This document shows positions 33,616 through 43,302 of a stretch of DNA of 64,000 bases, one piece after another. Numbering within the stretch: the first letter of the stretch is position 1; every line of letters begins with the position of its first letter. Both the position numbers and the translations under genes were made by a program. The stretch covers positions 1,736,001-1,800,000 of the forward strand of contig OY969816.1 of NCBI GenBank assembly GCA_963703385.1, in the 5' to 3' direction. This DNA comes from Rhodoblastus sp963703385 (GTDB lineage Bacteria; Pseudomonadota; Alphaproteobacteria; Rhizobiales; Beijerinckiaceae). The notes beneath the pieces were generated by a model. It had not been told where the DNA came from and searched no databases. It saw nothing but the letters and a program-made list of their open reading frames with translations.

Positions 33616-34974
33616 ATGACTCCGCCTCTCCCCAACCGCACGGAACGCTACGCCAAGGGCAAAGCCCTGCGCAAGATCACGCCGCGCGGCGCCCATGGCA
33701 AGCTGGTCGGGCCGATGGACCGCGACGCCAATGCGATCCTTGAGGCGCAGAACAAGACCCGCCTGCCGGCGTTGATCCCGTTGCGCGCGCAATTGATGGC
33801 GTCAAATCCCTTCGCTTATTTGCGCGGCGCGGCGGCGGTGATGGCGCACGACCTGCAATGGCAGCCGATGGTCGGGGCCAAGGTGCAGGCCTGCGGCGAC
33901 TGCCATCTGATGAATTTCGGCGCCTTCGCCACGCCCGAGGACAATATTCTTTTCGACATCAACGACTTCGACGAAACGCTCCCCGGCGTCGATTTCACCG
34001 TTGACCTGAAGCGGCTCGCCGCCAGCATCGCGGTCGCCGCCACCGATCTGGGGCTGACGGAGGCCAAGCGCCGCGCTCTGGCGGCCGGTTCCGTGCGCGC
34101 CTATCGCAAGCGCATGGATGTTCTTTCCGATCTGACGCCGCTCGAAATCTGGCACAGTCGGATCGACCTCGAGAGCGAGACGCGGAAATTCCGCAACGCC
34201 GCCCTGCGCCGCCAGATCGCCACGCTGATCGCGCGGGCGCGCGGCCAGGGTCTGGACCGCGACGACAATTTCCCCCATCTCGCCGCATCCGGCGCGCCGC
34301 TCGTCCACGACAAGGCGCCGCGCATTTTCCATTTCCCGGCGGACTCGGACGCGGCCAGGGGTTTCGACCCCGAAGCCGACCTCGCGGCCTATCGCGACAT
34401 GCTGGCGCCGGCGGTGCGCAATCTGCTCGATCGCTATGCGCTGCGGGATTTCGTGTTCAAGGCGGTGGGCGTCGGCTCGGTCGGCACTTACTGCTATGTC
34501 GGCCTTTTCATGACCGGGGACGAGGAGCCGATCTTCCTGCAGATGAAGGAGGCCAGCCATTCGGTCCTGGAAGTGCTGGACGAGCGTCTCGCCTTCAAGG
34601 GCAACCAGGGCCAAAGGGTGGTCGAAGGCCAACGCATGATGCAGGCGGCCAGCGATATTTTCCTCGGCTGGACCCGGAACAAAAAATCGGGCCGTTACTA
34701 TTACCTCCGCATTCTCAAGAACCGCCATCTCGGCGCGATGAGCGAAATCGCCGAGGAGGGGGGCATCGCCGATTATGCGCGGCTGTGCGGACGGACCCTG
34801 GCGCGCGCCCACGCCCGTTCGGGCGATCCGGCGCTGATGTCGGGCTATATGGGCGACGGCGAGGCCTTCGACGACGCCATCGCCGATTTCGCCGTGGCTT
34901 ATGCGAAACAGACCGAGATCGACCACGAGGCATGGGCGCGCGTCCAGAAACCCTCGGGAGGAGAAAAAAAATGA
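33616..34974 (+). CDS. DUF2252 protein
   Basis: A 452-residue protein of the DUF2252 family, related to aminoglycoside phosphotransferase/kinase-like folds. Conserved stretches are NPFAYLRGAAAVMAHDL, GDCHLMNFGAF, FDINDFDETLPGVDFTVDLKR and LQMKEASHSVLEV. AGGAG precedes the ATG. Its TGA overlaps the ATG of the epimerase gene. The biochemical function of the family is not established. Confidence 0.9.
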   Translation: MTPPLPNRTERYAKGKALRKITPRGAHGKLVGPMDRDANAILEAQNKTRLPALIPLRAQLMASNPFAYLRGAAAVMAHDLQWQPMVGAKVQACGDCHLMNFGAFATPEDNILFDINDFDETLPGVDFTVDLKRLAASIAVAATDLGLTEAKRRALAAGSVRAYRKRMDVLSDLTPLEIWHSRIDLESETRKFRNAALRRQIATLIARARGQGLDRDDNFPHLAASGAPLVHDKAPRIFHFPADSDAARGFDPEADLAAYRDMLAPAVRNLLDRYALRDFVFKAVGVGSVGTYCYVGLFMTGDEEPIFLQMKEASHSVLEVLDERLAFKGNQGQRVVEGQRMMQAASDIFLGWTRNKKSGRYYYLRILKNRHLGAMSEIAEEGGIADYARLCGRTLARAHARSGDPALMSGYMGDGEAFDDAIADFAVAYAKQTEIDHEAWARVQKPSGGEKK

Positions 34975-35840
34975 CAAATGACACGATCTCCCTCGCCAAC
35001 GACCGGATCGAAATCGAACTCGCCGCCCTCGGCGCCGAATTGATCCGCCTGCGCGACAAGGGGGGCCGTGATTTTCTTTGGAGCGGCGACCCGCAATATT
35101 GGAACGGCCGCGCGCCTTTGCTCTTTCCCATGGTGGGCCGCGCGGCGGGGGATCACATCAAGGTCGGCGGCAAATCTTTTCCCCTGCCCCAGCATGGCTT
35201 CGCCCGGCGCAGCCGTTTCGAGACCGTGTCCGTCTCATCCACCCGCGCCGTGCAGCGGCTGGAGGACAGCGAGGCGACCCGCGCCGGCTTTCCTTATCGC
35301 TTCCGCCTCGACATCGCCCATGAATTGCGCGGCGCGACGCTGGCGATCTCCGCGACCGTGACCAATCCGGGCGACGTCGCCCTGCCGGTGTCCTTCGGCT
35401 TCCACCCTGCTTTCCGCTGGCCCCTGCCCGGCGGAAACGGCCCGCATGAGATCATGTTCGAGAAGGACGAAACCGCGCCGGTTCGCCGGCTCGACGACGG
35501 CCTGATCGCGCCTCGGGACGTTCCCACGCCCATCGTCGGGCGGCGGCTGAAACTCAATCACGACCTGTTCGCCGAAGGGGCCTTGATTTTCGACAATCTC
35601 GCCAGCCGTCGCCTCACCTATGGACCGCCTGGCGGCCCGTCGCTGGCCTTTTCTTTCCCGGACCTGCCGCATCTCGCGCTATGGACCAAGCCGGACGCGC
35701 CGTTCCTGTGCATCGAACCATGGCAAGGCTATGCCGCGCCGGCCGGATTCGACGGCGAATATGCCGATCGCCCCGGCGTGGTTTCGATCGCGCCCGGCGC
35801 GCGACGCGTCTTCGCGATGGAGATCGAAATCCGCGCGTGA
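34971..35840 (+). CDS. Aldose 1-epimerase family protein
   Basis: A 289-residue galactose mutarotase-like protein. Visible motifs are LGAELIRLRDKGGRDFLWSG, GRAPLLFPMVGR, LPQHGFARRSRFE with the conserved histidine, FGFHPAFRWPLPG with the second histidine, and CIEPWQG containing the catalytic glutamate region. The start overlaps the preceding DUF2252 stop as ATGA, with GGGAGGAG upstream, so the two are coupled. It interconverts anomers of sugars or sugar phosphates; exact substrate unknown. It is convergent with ppx. Confidence 0.93.
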   Translation: MTNDTISLANDRIEIELAALGAELIRLRDKGGRDFLWSGDPQYWNGRAPLLFPMVGRAAGDHIKVGGKSFPLPQHGFARRSRFETVSVSSTRAVQRLEDSEATRAGFPYRFRLDIAHELRGATLAISATVTNPGDVALPVSFGFHPAFRWPLPGGNGPHEIMFEKDETAPVRRLDDGLIAPRDVPTPIVGRRLKLNHDLFAEGALIFDNLASRRLTYGPPGGPSLAFSFPDLPHLALWTKPDAPFLCIEPWQGYAAPAGFDGEYADRPGVVSIAPGARRVFAMEIEIRA

Positions 35841-35847
35841 CGCGCCT

Positions 35848-37350
35848 TTACTCGATCGCGATTTCGTGGGTGCGGCCGATCAGCCGTCCGAGCTGCTTCA
35901 TGCGCCCATTCAGACGCTCGCCGGCGAGATTGGCGAGGTCGCGCGGCAGGGTCAGGGTCACCTTGCCCTTGCCGCACAAGAGCCTGGTGCGCAGCAGCAC
36001 GCCCGGTGCGGACGCCGAGACATTATAGGCGACCCTTTGCGCCACCCCGAGGATGCGGGCGCGGTCCATCAGACGCGGCGTGGCGAGGCTGCGCATCTGC
36101 GGATTGACGTCCTCGTCGACGCCGAGATGGCGATAGGCGACCGCCAAGCCGAGATAGGCGCGTCCCGGGTGATCGACGCCGACGAAGGGCGAATTCGCGA
36201 TCAGGTTCAGCGAGAGTTCGGCGCGATAATCGGGCGAGGTGCGCCAGCCGATGTCGCCGAACAGGCAGGCGGCGTGGCGCAGGCGTTTTTCTTCCGCGGT
36301 TTCGTCGATATGGCTCGACGCCATGAAGGCGTCGCTCCAGTGGATCAGCTCCTCGCCATGACGCGGCGAGCGCGAGCGCAGGATATTATGCTCGCGCGCG
36401 CTTTCCAGCAGCGGGTCGCGCGCGCGCTTTTCCGGATCGAGCTGCTCATAGAGCAGGCCCTCGCGCAGACCGCCGATCGACACCACCACCCTGCCCGGCT
36501 TGCCGCGCCTGATGATCTCCTCCAGCACCACGGCGCCATAGGCCAGCGTCGGACGGCGCGCCTGGGAAATGGCGCCGACGGCGACCAGAGCGTCGGTGTC
36601 CACGCGCTCGACCAGCGAGGCGAAATCGGCGGCCTCGCGCGCGGGAATGACATAGCCGTGCATGACGTCGAGCGGATAATTGCGCTGGGCCATGTGCAAT
36701 CTGGCGAGCGAGCGCCAAGCGCCGCCGACGATATAGAGCGTGCGCCCGCGCAAATGGTCGAGCGGCGCGCAGGCAGCCATCGCCTGTTTGGCGATGCGCA
36801 AGGCGTTCCTGGGCGAGCGGCCCGAGGCGTCCATCAGCGTCAGGGCGCCCAGCTTGAGCGAGACTCCGGCGCCGACGCCGCCGGCCTTCACGTCGATCAG
36901 CTCCAGCGACCCGCCGCCGAGGTCGCCGACCACGCCGTCGGCGACGTGGCAGGTCGAGATCACGCCGAAACCCGACAATTCGGCCTCGCGACTGCCGGAG
37001 ATCAATTCGATCGGGCGGCCGATCGCCTCGCCGGCGGCGGCGAGAAACAGCGGGCCGTTGCGCGCGTCGCGCGACGCCGCCGTCGCCACCGGGCGGATGT
37101 CCTCGATCTGCATGAATTCGCAGAGCTTGCGATAGCGCCGCAGGGCTTCGAGCGCCTTGTCGATTCCCTCCTGCGCGAGTTCGCCGCTGGTCGCGACGCC
37201 CTTGCCGAGGCCGCAGATCGCCTTCTCGTTGAACAGAGGCGTCGGCGCGCGCGACAAGGCCTCATAGGCGACGAGGCGAACGGAATTCGAGCCGATGTCC
37301 ACGATCGCCGTCGGGCGCGCGTCCGGCAGCCTGCCCTGTCCCTTGACCAT
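35848..37350 (-). CDS. ppx: Exopolyphosphatase (Ppx/GppA family)
   Basis: A 500-residue ASKHA-fold phosphatase. Motifs are AIVDIGSNSVRLVAYE at the N-terminus, the catalytic-Glu region SREAELSGFGV and DLGGGSLELI. An HD-type C-terminal region follows (LRHAACLFGDIGWRTSPDYR). It degrades polyphosphate from chain ends or hydrolyses pppGpp. Its ATG begins 3 bp after the ppk stop codon, so the two polyphosphate genes form one unit. Confidence 0.95.
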   Translation of the reverse strand: MVKGQGRLPDARPTAIVDIGSNSVRLVAYEALSRAPTPLFNEKAICGLGKGVATSGELAQEGIDKALEALRRYRKLCEFMQIEDIRPVATAASRDARNGPLFLAAAGEAIGRPIELISGSREAELSGFGVISTCHVADGVVGDLGGGSLELIDVKAGGVGAGVSLKLGALTLMDASGRSPRNALRIAKQAMAACAPLDHLRGRTLYIVGGAWRSLARLHMAQRNYPLDVMHGYVIPAREAADFASLVERVDTDALVAVGAISQARRPTLAYGAVVLEEIIRRGKPGRVVVSIGGLREGLLYEQLDPEKRARDPLLESAREHNILRSRSPRHGEELIHWSDAFMASSHIDETAEEKRLRHAACLFGDIGWRTSPDYRAELSLNLIANSPFVGVDHPGRAYLGLAVAYRHLGVDEDVNPQMRSLATPRLMDRARILGVAQRVAYNVSASAPGVLLRTRLLCGKGKVTLTLPRDLANLAGERLNGRMKQLGRLIGRTHEIAIE

Positions 37351-37353
37351 GCC

Positions 37354-39562
37354 TCAACCCTGCTCGTTCTTGGGCCGTCCGGCCTTTTTCTGAAGGCTTT
37401 TGGGGCTGGACTCGCGCAGCGCCTTGCCGCGCCCCGAAAGCGACGGATTGGTCATGAAATATTTGTGGACGTTGAAATGCTCCTCGTTGGGGGCGCATTG
37501 GACGCGCACGCTCGAACCGTCGGGCAGGATGCGGTAGGACTGCCGGTTGTCGATCAGATTGGCGAGCAGGATCTGCTCCAGCACCTGCTCGTGGGTGGTC
37601 GGATTGGTCACCGGCATCAGAACCTCGACGCGGCGGTCGAGATTGCGCTGCATCAGGTCGGCGGAGGAAATATAGACCGCCGCCTTGGCGTGGGGCAGGC
37701 CGTAGCCGTCGCCGAAGGCGTAGATGCGCGAATGTTCGAGGAAACGCCCGATCACCGATTTGGCGCGGATATTTTCGGAGAGGCCCGGAATGCCGGGACG
37801 CAGGCAGCAGATGCCGCGCACCACCAGATCGATCGGAACGCCGGCCTGGCTCGCTTCGTAGAAGGCGTCGATGATTTCCGGATCGACCAGAGCGTTGCAC
37901 TTGGCCCAGATCGCGGCGGGGCGCCCCGCCTTGGCGTGGGCGATCTCCTGCGCGACATGGTCGAGCAGTTTCTTCTTGAGCGAGAAGGGCGAGACCGCCA
38001 TGCGCTCCAGCCCCGCCGGCTCGGCGTATCCGGTGATGAAATTGAAGATGCGCGACACGTCGCGGCCAATCGCTGGATCGGCGGTGAACAGCGAAATGTC
38101 GGTGTAGATCTTGGCGGTGATCGGATGGTAATTGCCGGTCCCGATATGACAGTAGGTGACGAGCGCGCCCGCCTCGCGGCGCACCACCATCGACAATTTG
38201 GCGTGGGTCTTGAGCTCGATGAAGCCGAACACCACCTGGGCGCCGGCGCGCTCGAGGTCGCGCGCCCAGCGGATATTGGCCTCCTCGTCGAAACGCGCCT
38301 TCAGCTCGACCAGCGCCGTCACCGATTTGCCGGCGTCCGCAGCCTCGATCAGGGCGCGGACGATGGGGCTGTCGGACGAGGTGCGATAGAGCGTCTGCTT
38401 GATCGCCACGACATTGGGGTCGCGCGCCGCCTGCATCAGGAACTGCACCACCACGTCGAAGGATTCGTAGGGGTGGTGGACGACGAGATCCTTCTGCTTG
38501 ATCGCCAGGAAACAGTCGCCGCCATTGTCGCGCACCCGCTCCGGGAAACGCGCGGTATAGGAGAAGAATTTGAGGTCAGGCCGCGGCAGGTTGACGACTT
38601 CGGACAGGTCCCTCATCGCCAGCATGCCGTCGAGCGCGATGACATCCTCCGCCGGAACGTCGAGCTCCTTGGCGACGAAGTCGCGCATGTCGTTCGGCAT
38701 GTGCGAGTCGGTTTCGAGCCGGATCACCGAGCCGCGCCGTCGCCGCTTCAGCGCGGTCTCGAACAGACGCACCAGGTCTTCCGCCTCTTCCTCGACTTCG
38801 AGATCGCTGTCGCGGATGACCCGGAACACGCCCTGCGCCTTCACCTGATAGCCGGGGAACAATTTCTGGACATGGGTGAAGATCACCGATTCCAGCAGAA
38901 CCAGGCGAATGCCCTCGCCGGGAGCGTCGGGCAGGCGGATGAAACGTTCGATCACGCTCGGCATGCGCACCAAAGCCTGCATCCGCGCGCCGGTCGGGCC
39001 ATGGACGAGGTCGAAGGCCAGGGTCAGGCCGAGATTGGGGATGAAGGGGAAGGGATGGGCGGGATCGACCGCGAGCGGCGTCAGCACCGGGAAAATATGC
39101 TGGAAGAAATGGTCGTCGAGCCAGAACTCTCTCCGCCTTTTTGAGCGCCGCCGGATCGACGAAAGCGACATGTTCCGCCTTGAGGTCCTCCTCCAGCTGG
39201 CACCACAGGCCGACCTGGGTCTCGGCCAGCTCGGAGACGCGGGCGTTGATGAGCGGCAATTGCTCTTCCGGCAACAGGCCGTCGTCGGAGGGGGTCTCGA
39301 CGCCGCTGCGCACCTGGCCGCAGATGCCGGCGACGCGGACCATGAAGAACTCGTCGAGATTATTGGCCGAGATCGAGACGAAACGGACGCGCTCCAGCAG
39401 CGGATGGCTGGCGTTGGCGGCCTCCAGCAGCACGCGGCGGTTGAATTCGAGCCAGGATAATTCGCGATTGATGAATCTCTTGGGCGAAGCGCGCAGGGCC
39501 TCGCCGGTCATAGCCTCGCCGTTCGATTGCGCCGCCTGAATATCCACGATCACGTCGGTCAT
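37354..39562 (-). pseudogene. ppk: Polyphosphate kinase 1, frameshifted near residue 145
   Basis: PPK1 makes polyphosphate from ATP. The N domain reads from the ATG at 39562 (GAGGAA upstream): RFINRELSWLEFNRRVLLEA and SISANNLDEFFMVRVAG, up to FVDPAALKKAER. It then shifts frame at the GA tract 39127-39133. The second frame continues FWLDDHFFQHIFPVLTPLAV to the end with all later domains: the catalytic HIGTGNYHPITAKIYTD with its phosphorylated His, and PHAKAAVYISSADLM. Adding one GA dinucleotide gives an unbroken protein reading KKAEREFWLDD. The product is otherwise full length, so this is a recent lesion, a slippage site or a sequencing error. Confidence 0.9.
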
Positions 39563-39633
39563 GTTTCCTCGTCGCCTTTTCTGTACGCTGCGCAAAGCTT
39601 TCGTCACAGGATTTGCCCCGGCGCGGCGATCCG

Positions 39634-40341
39634 TCAATGATCCTCGTCATGATCCTCAGCCTGATCTTGTTCTCGGTGGCGCGACGAGGCGAGCAATTCG
39701 CCGGCCAGGGCGCGCGTGACCGGGCGCCCGCGCGCCAGGCCCTCGGCGTCGAGCGCCGCGACGATTGTCTGCGCCGCCGCGAACGACCGGTCGAGCCGCA
39801 AGGCGAGATAATCGATGAGATTGGCCTCGACCCTGATCTGGCGGTCCTGAAACAATTTGACCAGGATCGCGCGCAGAAAAACCTCGTCGGGCTGGCCGAT
39901 CGCCACGCTCGGCGCGCGGCGCAGACGCGAGAGCAGATCCATGGTGCGCAGGCCCCAGGCGTCCGGCGCCTTGCGCGCGGTGATCAGCAGGAAGGTCCCG
40001 CGCTCCATCGCCAGATTGATGAGATGAAACAATTCCGTCTCGCGCGGCGGCGGCCGGTCCGCGTCTTCGATGAGCAGCGCCGGCGCCTTGACCAGATCGG
40101 GCAGCGCGGCGATTTCGAGTGTTGGGGCCGCAACGACGGCCGCGCCCGCGCGCCGCGCCCAGACCGCGCCGAGATGGCTTTTCCCCGCCCCCGGCGGCCC
40201 GGTCAGAACCAGCAGCCGATGAGGCCAGTCGGGCCACAGGCCCAGCAGCGCCAGCGCCTCGCGGTTGGAGGGCGCGGCCAAAAAATCCTCCTCGGCGTAA
40301 TTCGGCCGATGCGGCAGGTCGAGCGGCAATTGCCCGATCAT
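39634..40341 (-). CDS. hda: DnaA-related chromosomal replication regulator (Hda)
   Basis: A 235-residue protein with the N-terminal clamp-binding motif QLPLDLPHRP, a DnaA-like AAA+ core (Walker A TGPPGAGKSHL; LLIEDADRPP as the Walker B region) and sensor residues. The C-terminal DnaA DNA-binding domain is absent, as in Hda. It promotes DnaA-ATP hydrolysis with the sliding clamp. Its stop is a short distance upstream of ppk; its ATG overlaps the stop of the permease-like gene (ATGA). The C-terminus is unusually acidic (QDQAEDHDEDH). Confidence 0.9.
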   Translation of the reverse strand: MIGQLPLDLPHRPNYAEEDFLAAPSNREALALLGLWPDWPHRLLVLTGPPGAGKSHLGAVWARRAGAAVVAAPTLEIAALPDLVKAPALLIEDADRPPPRETELFHLINLAMERGTFLLITARKAPDAWGLRTMDLLSRLRRAPSVAIGQPDEVFLRAILVKLFQDRQIRVEANLIDYLALRLDRSFAAAQTIVAALDAEGLARGRPVTRALAGELLASSRHREQDQAEDHDEDH

Positions 40342-41444
40342 GCGGAATCGAGGCCGATGCCGCTGAACAAGGCGCTCTGCTTGTAGCGCCTCACCGCGAA
40401 GCGGATCAGCACGCCCATCGCGGCGGCAAGCGGCACCGCGAGGATCATGCCGCTGACCCCCATCAGGCTGCCAAAGGCGAAAAGCGCGAAAATGAGCCAG
40501 ACCGGATGAAGCCCGACCGACTCGCCCACCAGTTTGGGCGAGAGTACATTGCCCTCAAGGAACTGGCCCGATCCGACCACCAGCAGCGCCAGTCCCAGCA
40601 GGCCGAGATGCGGCCAGCCCTGAACCAGCGCGACAATGATCGAAAAAACCAGGGCGACGGTCGAGCCGACATAGGGGATGAAGCTCAGGAAACCCGCCGA
40701 AATGCCGATGAAAAAGCCGAAATTCAGCCCGATCAGGGTGAGGCCGAGGCCGTACCACGTTCCCAGGAACAGGCAGACCAGCGACTGGCCGCGCAAAAAA
40801 CCGGAGAGCGCGCGATCGATTTCGCCGGCCAGCGTGAAGGCGGTGGCGCGATAGCGCGGCGGAATCAGGCTGCGGAGGTTGGAAACCATCTCGGGCCAGG
40901 ACAGCAGGAGATAGAAGGTCACCACCGGCGTCACCACGACCAGGGCTATGATCCCGACCAGGGCCTGCCCGCCGGTCCACAGCGAGCGCAGGAAATTGCC
41001 GAGATATTGCGTGCCCTTCCCGACGAATCCGCCGAGCGTCTTTTGCAGCTCGTCGGCGCTGGCGGGCAGATCGACGCCGTATTTCTTGAGCCAGTCGCCG
41101 CCGGAATTCTGGATCAGGTGAGCGATCTCGCCGGCGATCAGGCTTTGCAGCTTGTTGGCGTAATCCGGCAGGGATTCGGCGAAGCCGACAAGCTGCCGGC
41201 CGAGGATGGGGCCCAGGGTGAAGATCAGGACGGCGTTCAGAAGCAGGAAGATCGCGAGAATGACCAAAGTCGCGGCAAGACGGTTGAGGCCCAGGCGCTG
41301 AAGGCGCGTCACCACCGGATCGAGCACATAGCCGAGCGCCAGCGACGCGATGAAGGGCGCGAGCACACTGGCGAACATATAGCCGGCGACACCGAAGAGA
41401 ATCAGCACGGCCAGCCAGAAAGCGATCTGCCATTCCATGCGCAT
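40338..41444 (-). CDS. AI-2E family (PerM-like) membrane protein
   Basis: A 368-residue protein with about eight membrane segments in the 3+5 layout of the AI-2 exporter family. Conserved stretches are PFIASLALGYVLDPVVTRLQ, LSGFLRGQSLVCLFLGTWYGL and FLSFIPYVGSTVALV. The ATG at 41444 has GGGGGGAG upstream. The position upstream of hda is common in alphaproteobacteria. What it moves is unknown. Confidence 0.9.
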   Translation of the reverse strand: MRMEWQIAFWLAVLILFGVAGYMFASVLAPFIASLALGYVLDPVVTRLQRLGLNRLAATLVILAIFLLLNAVLIFTLGPILGRQLVGFAESLPDYANKLQSLIAGEIAHLIQNSGGDWLKKYGVDLPASADELQKTLGGFVGKGTQYLGNFLRSLWTGGQALVGIIALVVVTPVVTFYLLLSWPEMVSNLRSLIPPRYRATAFTLAGEIDRALSGFLRGQSLVCLFLGTWYGLGLTLIGLNFGFFIGISAGFLSFIPYVGSTVALVFSIIVALVQGWPHLGLLGLALLVVGSGQFLEGNVLSPKLVGESVGLHPVWLIFALFAFGSLMGVSGMILAVPLAAAMGVLIRFAVRRYKQSALFSGIGLDSA

Positions 41445-41519
41445 GGACCGCGCTCCCCCCAGCCGCTTAGCAGCGCATATTCCTCTCCGAAAAGTCTTCA
41501 ACTTTTCGGGAACATGCGC

Positions 41520-42068
41520 TCAGGCGCTCATATGCGTCATCCAGCGTTTGAAATAGGCCGCGAGCGAGGCCAAGGTCAATGCCGCCACGGCCCATTCCGC
41601 GGCGACCGCCCAGACGCCGGGCGGCCAGCCGAAGGCGAGCGCCGCGAGCAGAGCCGCGATCAGGCCGATCTGGGCGAAGGTATTGGCCTTGGAGATCGCC
41701 AGAGGCTGGATTGCCATCGGCCGGTCGAGCAGCCAGGACAGGATGACCGCGCCGATGATCATCAGGTCGCGCGAGACGACGAGCAGCGCCAAAGCCATCG
41801 GCAGTTCCTCGACGATCGCCAGGGTCACGAAATCGCAGATCAGCAGGGCCTTGTCGGCGATGGCGTCGAGATAGGCGCCAAGCTCCGAGCGCAGGTCGAA
41901 GCGCCGGGCGACCCAGCCGTCAAGGGCGTCGGACATTCCGGCGACGAGAAACACCGCCAGGGCCTCGGGCCAGCGCCGGGACGCGATCATGTCCACGCTG
42001 ACCGGCACCAGCGCCAGCCGTCCGAGGCTGATGAGATTGGGCAGGAAGGCGAACCATTTTCTGTTCAT
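41520..42068 (-). CDS. CDP-alcohol phosphatidyltransferase
   Basis: A 182-residue membrane enzyme with the CDP-alcohol signature D-G-x2-A-R-x8-G-x3-D-x3-D, seen as DALDGWVARRFDLRSELGAY followed by LDAIADK. Several hydrophobic helices follow. It makes a phospholipid from CDP-diacylglycerol, probably phosphatidylglycerol phosphate or cardiolipin; the exact alcohol cannot be told. It starts the hda-ppk-ppx gene string on this strand. Confidence 0.9.
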   Translation of the reverse strand: MNRKWFAFLPNLISLGRLALVPVSVDMIASRRWPEALAVFLVAGMSDALDGWVARRFDLRSELGAYLDAIADKALLICDFVTLAIVEELPMALALLVVSRDLMIIGAVILSWLLDRPMAIQPLAISKANTFAQIGLIAALLAALAFGWPPGVWAVAAEWAVAALTLASLAAYFKRWMTHMSA

Positions 42069-42213
42069 GATCGAAGATTCGCTCGAACGCGGCCGGATGG
42101 CCGCCTTGAACTATAAAACTCGGGCGCGAGCGCCGGCAAGCGCCGCGCCGGCCCGAAGCCTTGCCAGCTCAAAGCTGAGCGGCTAGAGCAACGGCGCAAA
42201 GGAAGGATTTCGC

Positions 42214-43302
42214 ATGACCCAGCCCGGCGACAAGACCGAGGGCCTGACCTATTCGCAGGCCGGCGTCGATATCGACGCCGGCGCCCGCATGGTCGATCTG
42301 ATCAAGCCGCTGGTGCGCGCCACGCGGCGGCGCGGCGCCGACGCCGAGATCGGCGGCTTCGGCGGCCTGTTCGACCTGAAAGCCGCCGGCTTCGCCGACC
42401 CCATCCTGGTCGCGGCCAATGACGGCGTCGGCACCAAGGTGAAGATCGCGGTGGAGAGCGGCCTTCACGGCACGGTCGGGATCGACCTGGTCGCGATGTG
42501 CGTCAACGATCTGGTGGTCCAGGGCGCCGAGCCCCTGTTTTTTCTCGACTATTTCGCCACCGGCAAGCTGAACCCGGAAATCGGCGCGGAAATCGTCAAG
42601 GGGATAGCCGCCGGTTGCCTCGAAGCCGGCGCGGCGCTGATCGGCGGCGAGACCGCCGAAATGCCCGGCGTCTATTCCAGCGGCGATTACGATCTCGCCG
42701 GATTCGCGGTTGGCGCCGCCGAACGCGGCGACCTGCTGCCGCGTGGAAACATTTGCGACGGCGATGTCTTGTTCGGCCTGCGCGCCTCGGGCGTTCATTC
42801 CAACGGCTTTTCGCTGGTGCGCAAGATCGTCGAGCGCGCCGGCCTGAAATGGTCCGACCCCGCGCCTTTCGCGCCGGCCCAAAGCCTCGCCGAGGCGCTG
42901 CTGGAGCCGACCCGCATCTATGTGAAGCCGCTGCTGGCGAGTTTGCGCAAGACGCAAGGCATCAAGGCTTTCGCCCATATCACCGGCGGCGGCTATCTTG
43001 AAAATATTCCGCGCGTGCTGCCCGAGGGCCTGGGGGCCCATGTCCATCTCGACGCCATTCCGGTGCTGCCGGTGTTCCAATGGCTGGCGGCCACTGGCGG
43101 GGTCGCGGAGCGCGAAATGCTGCGGACCTTCAATTGCGGGATCGGCATGATCGTCGTCGCCGATTTTTCGCGCGCGGCGGAAGTCGAGGACGCGTTGCGC
43201 GAGTCCGGCGAAAACCCGGTCCGGCTCGGCCATGTCGTGTTGGCCCAAGGGATCGCCGGCTTGTCCGAGCGCGTCACCTTCGAGGGAAAGCTCGCGCTGT
43301 GA
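42214..43302 (+). CDS. purM: Phosphoribosylformylglycinamidine cyclo-ligase
   Basis: Fifth step of purine synthesis, forming AIR. The 362-residue protein has LTYSQAGVDIDAGARMVDLI, NDGVGTKVKIAVESG, the ATP-binding region LIGGETAEMPG, and GLRASGVHSNGFSLVRKI with HITGGGYLENIPRVLP. Overlaps the purN start as GTGA. The CDP-alcohol transferase gene is divergent 145 bp away, so the promoter for both lies in that spacer. Confidence 0.97.
   Translation: MTQPGDKTEGLTYSQAGVDIDAGARMVDLIKPLVRATRRRGADAEIGGFGGLFDLKAAGFADPILVAANDGVGTKVKIAVESGLHGTVGIDLVAMCVNDLVVQGAEPLFFLDYFATGKLNPEIGAEIVKGIAAGCLEAGAALIGGETAEMPGVYSSGDYDLAGFAVGAAERGDLLPRGNICDGDVLFGLRASGVHSNGFSLVRKIVERAGLKWSDPAPFAPAQSLAEALLEPTRIYVKPLLASLRKTQGIKAFAHITGGGYLENIPRVLPEGLGAHVHLDAIPVLPVFQWLAATGGVAEREMLRTFNCGIGMIVVADFSRAAEVEDALRESGENPVRLGHVVLAQGIAGLSERVTFEGKLAL

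Noticed and set aside
35620..39144. A very long open frame (over 1100 codons) on the plus strand opposite ppx and ppk
   Set aside because: It lies antisense to recognised ppx and ppk sequence; high GC keeps opposite frames open. Its translation is low-complexity Arg/Gln/Asp-rich with no recognisable domain.
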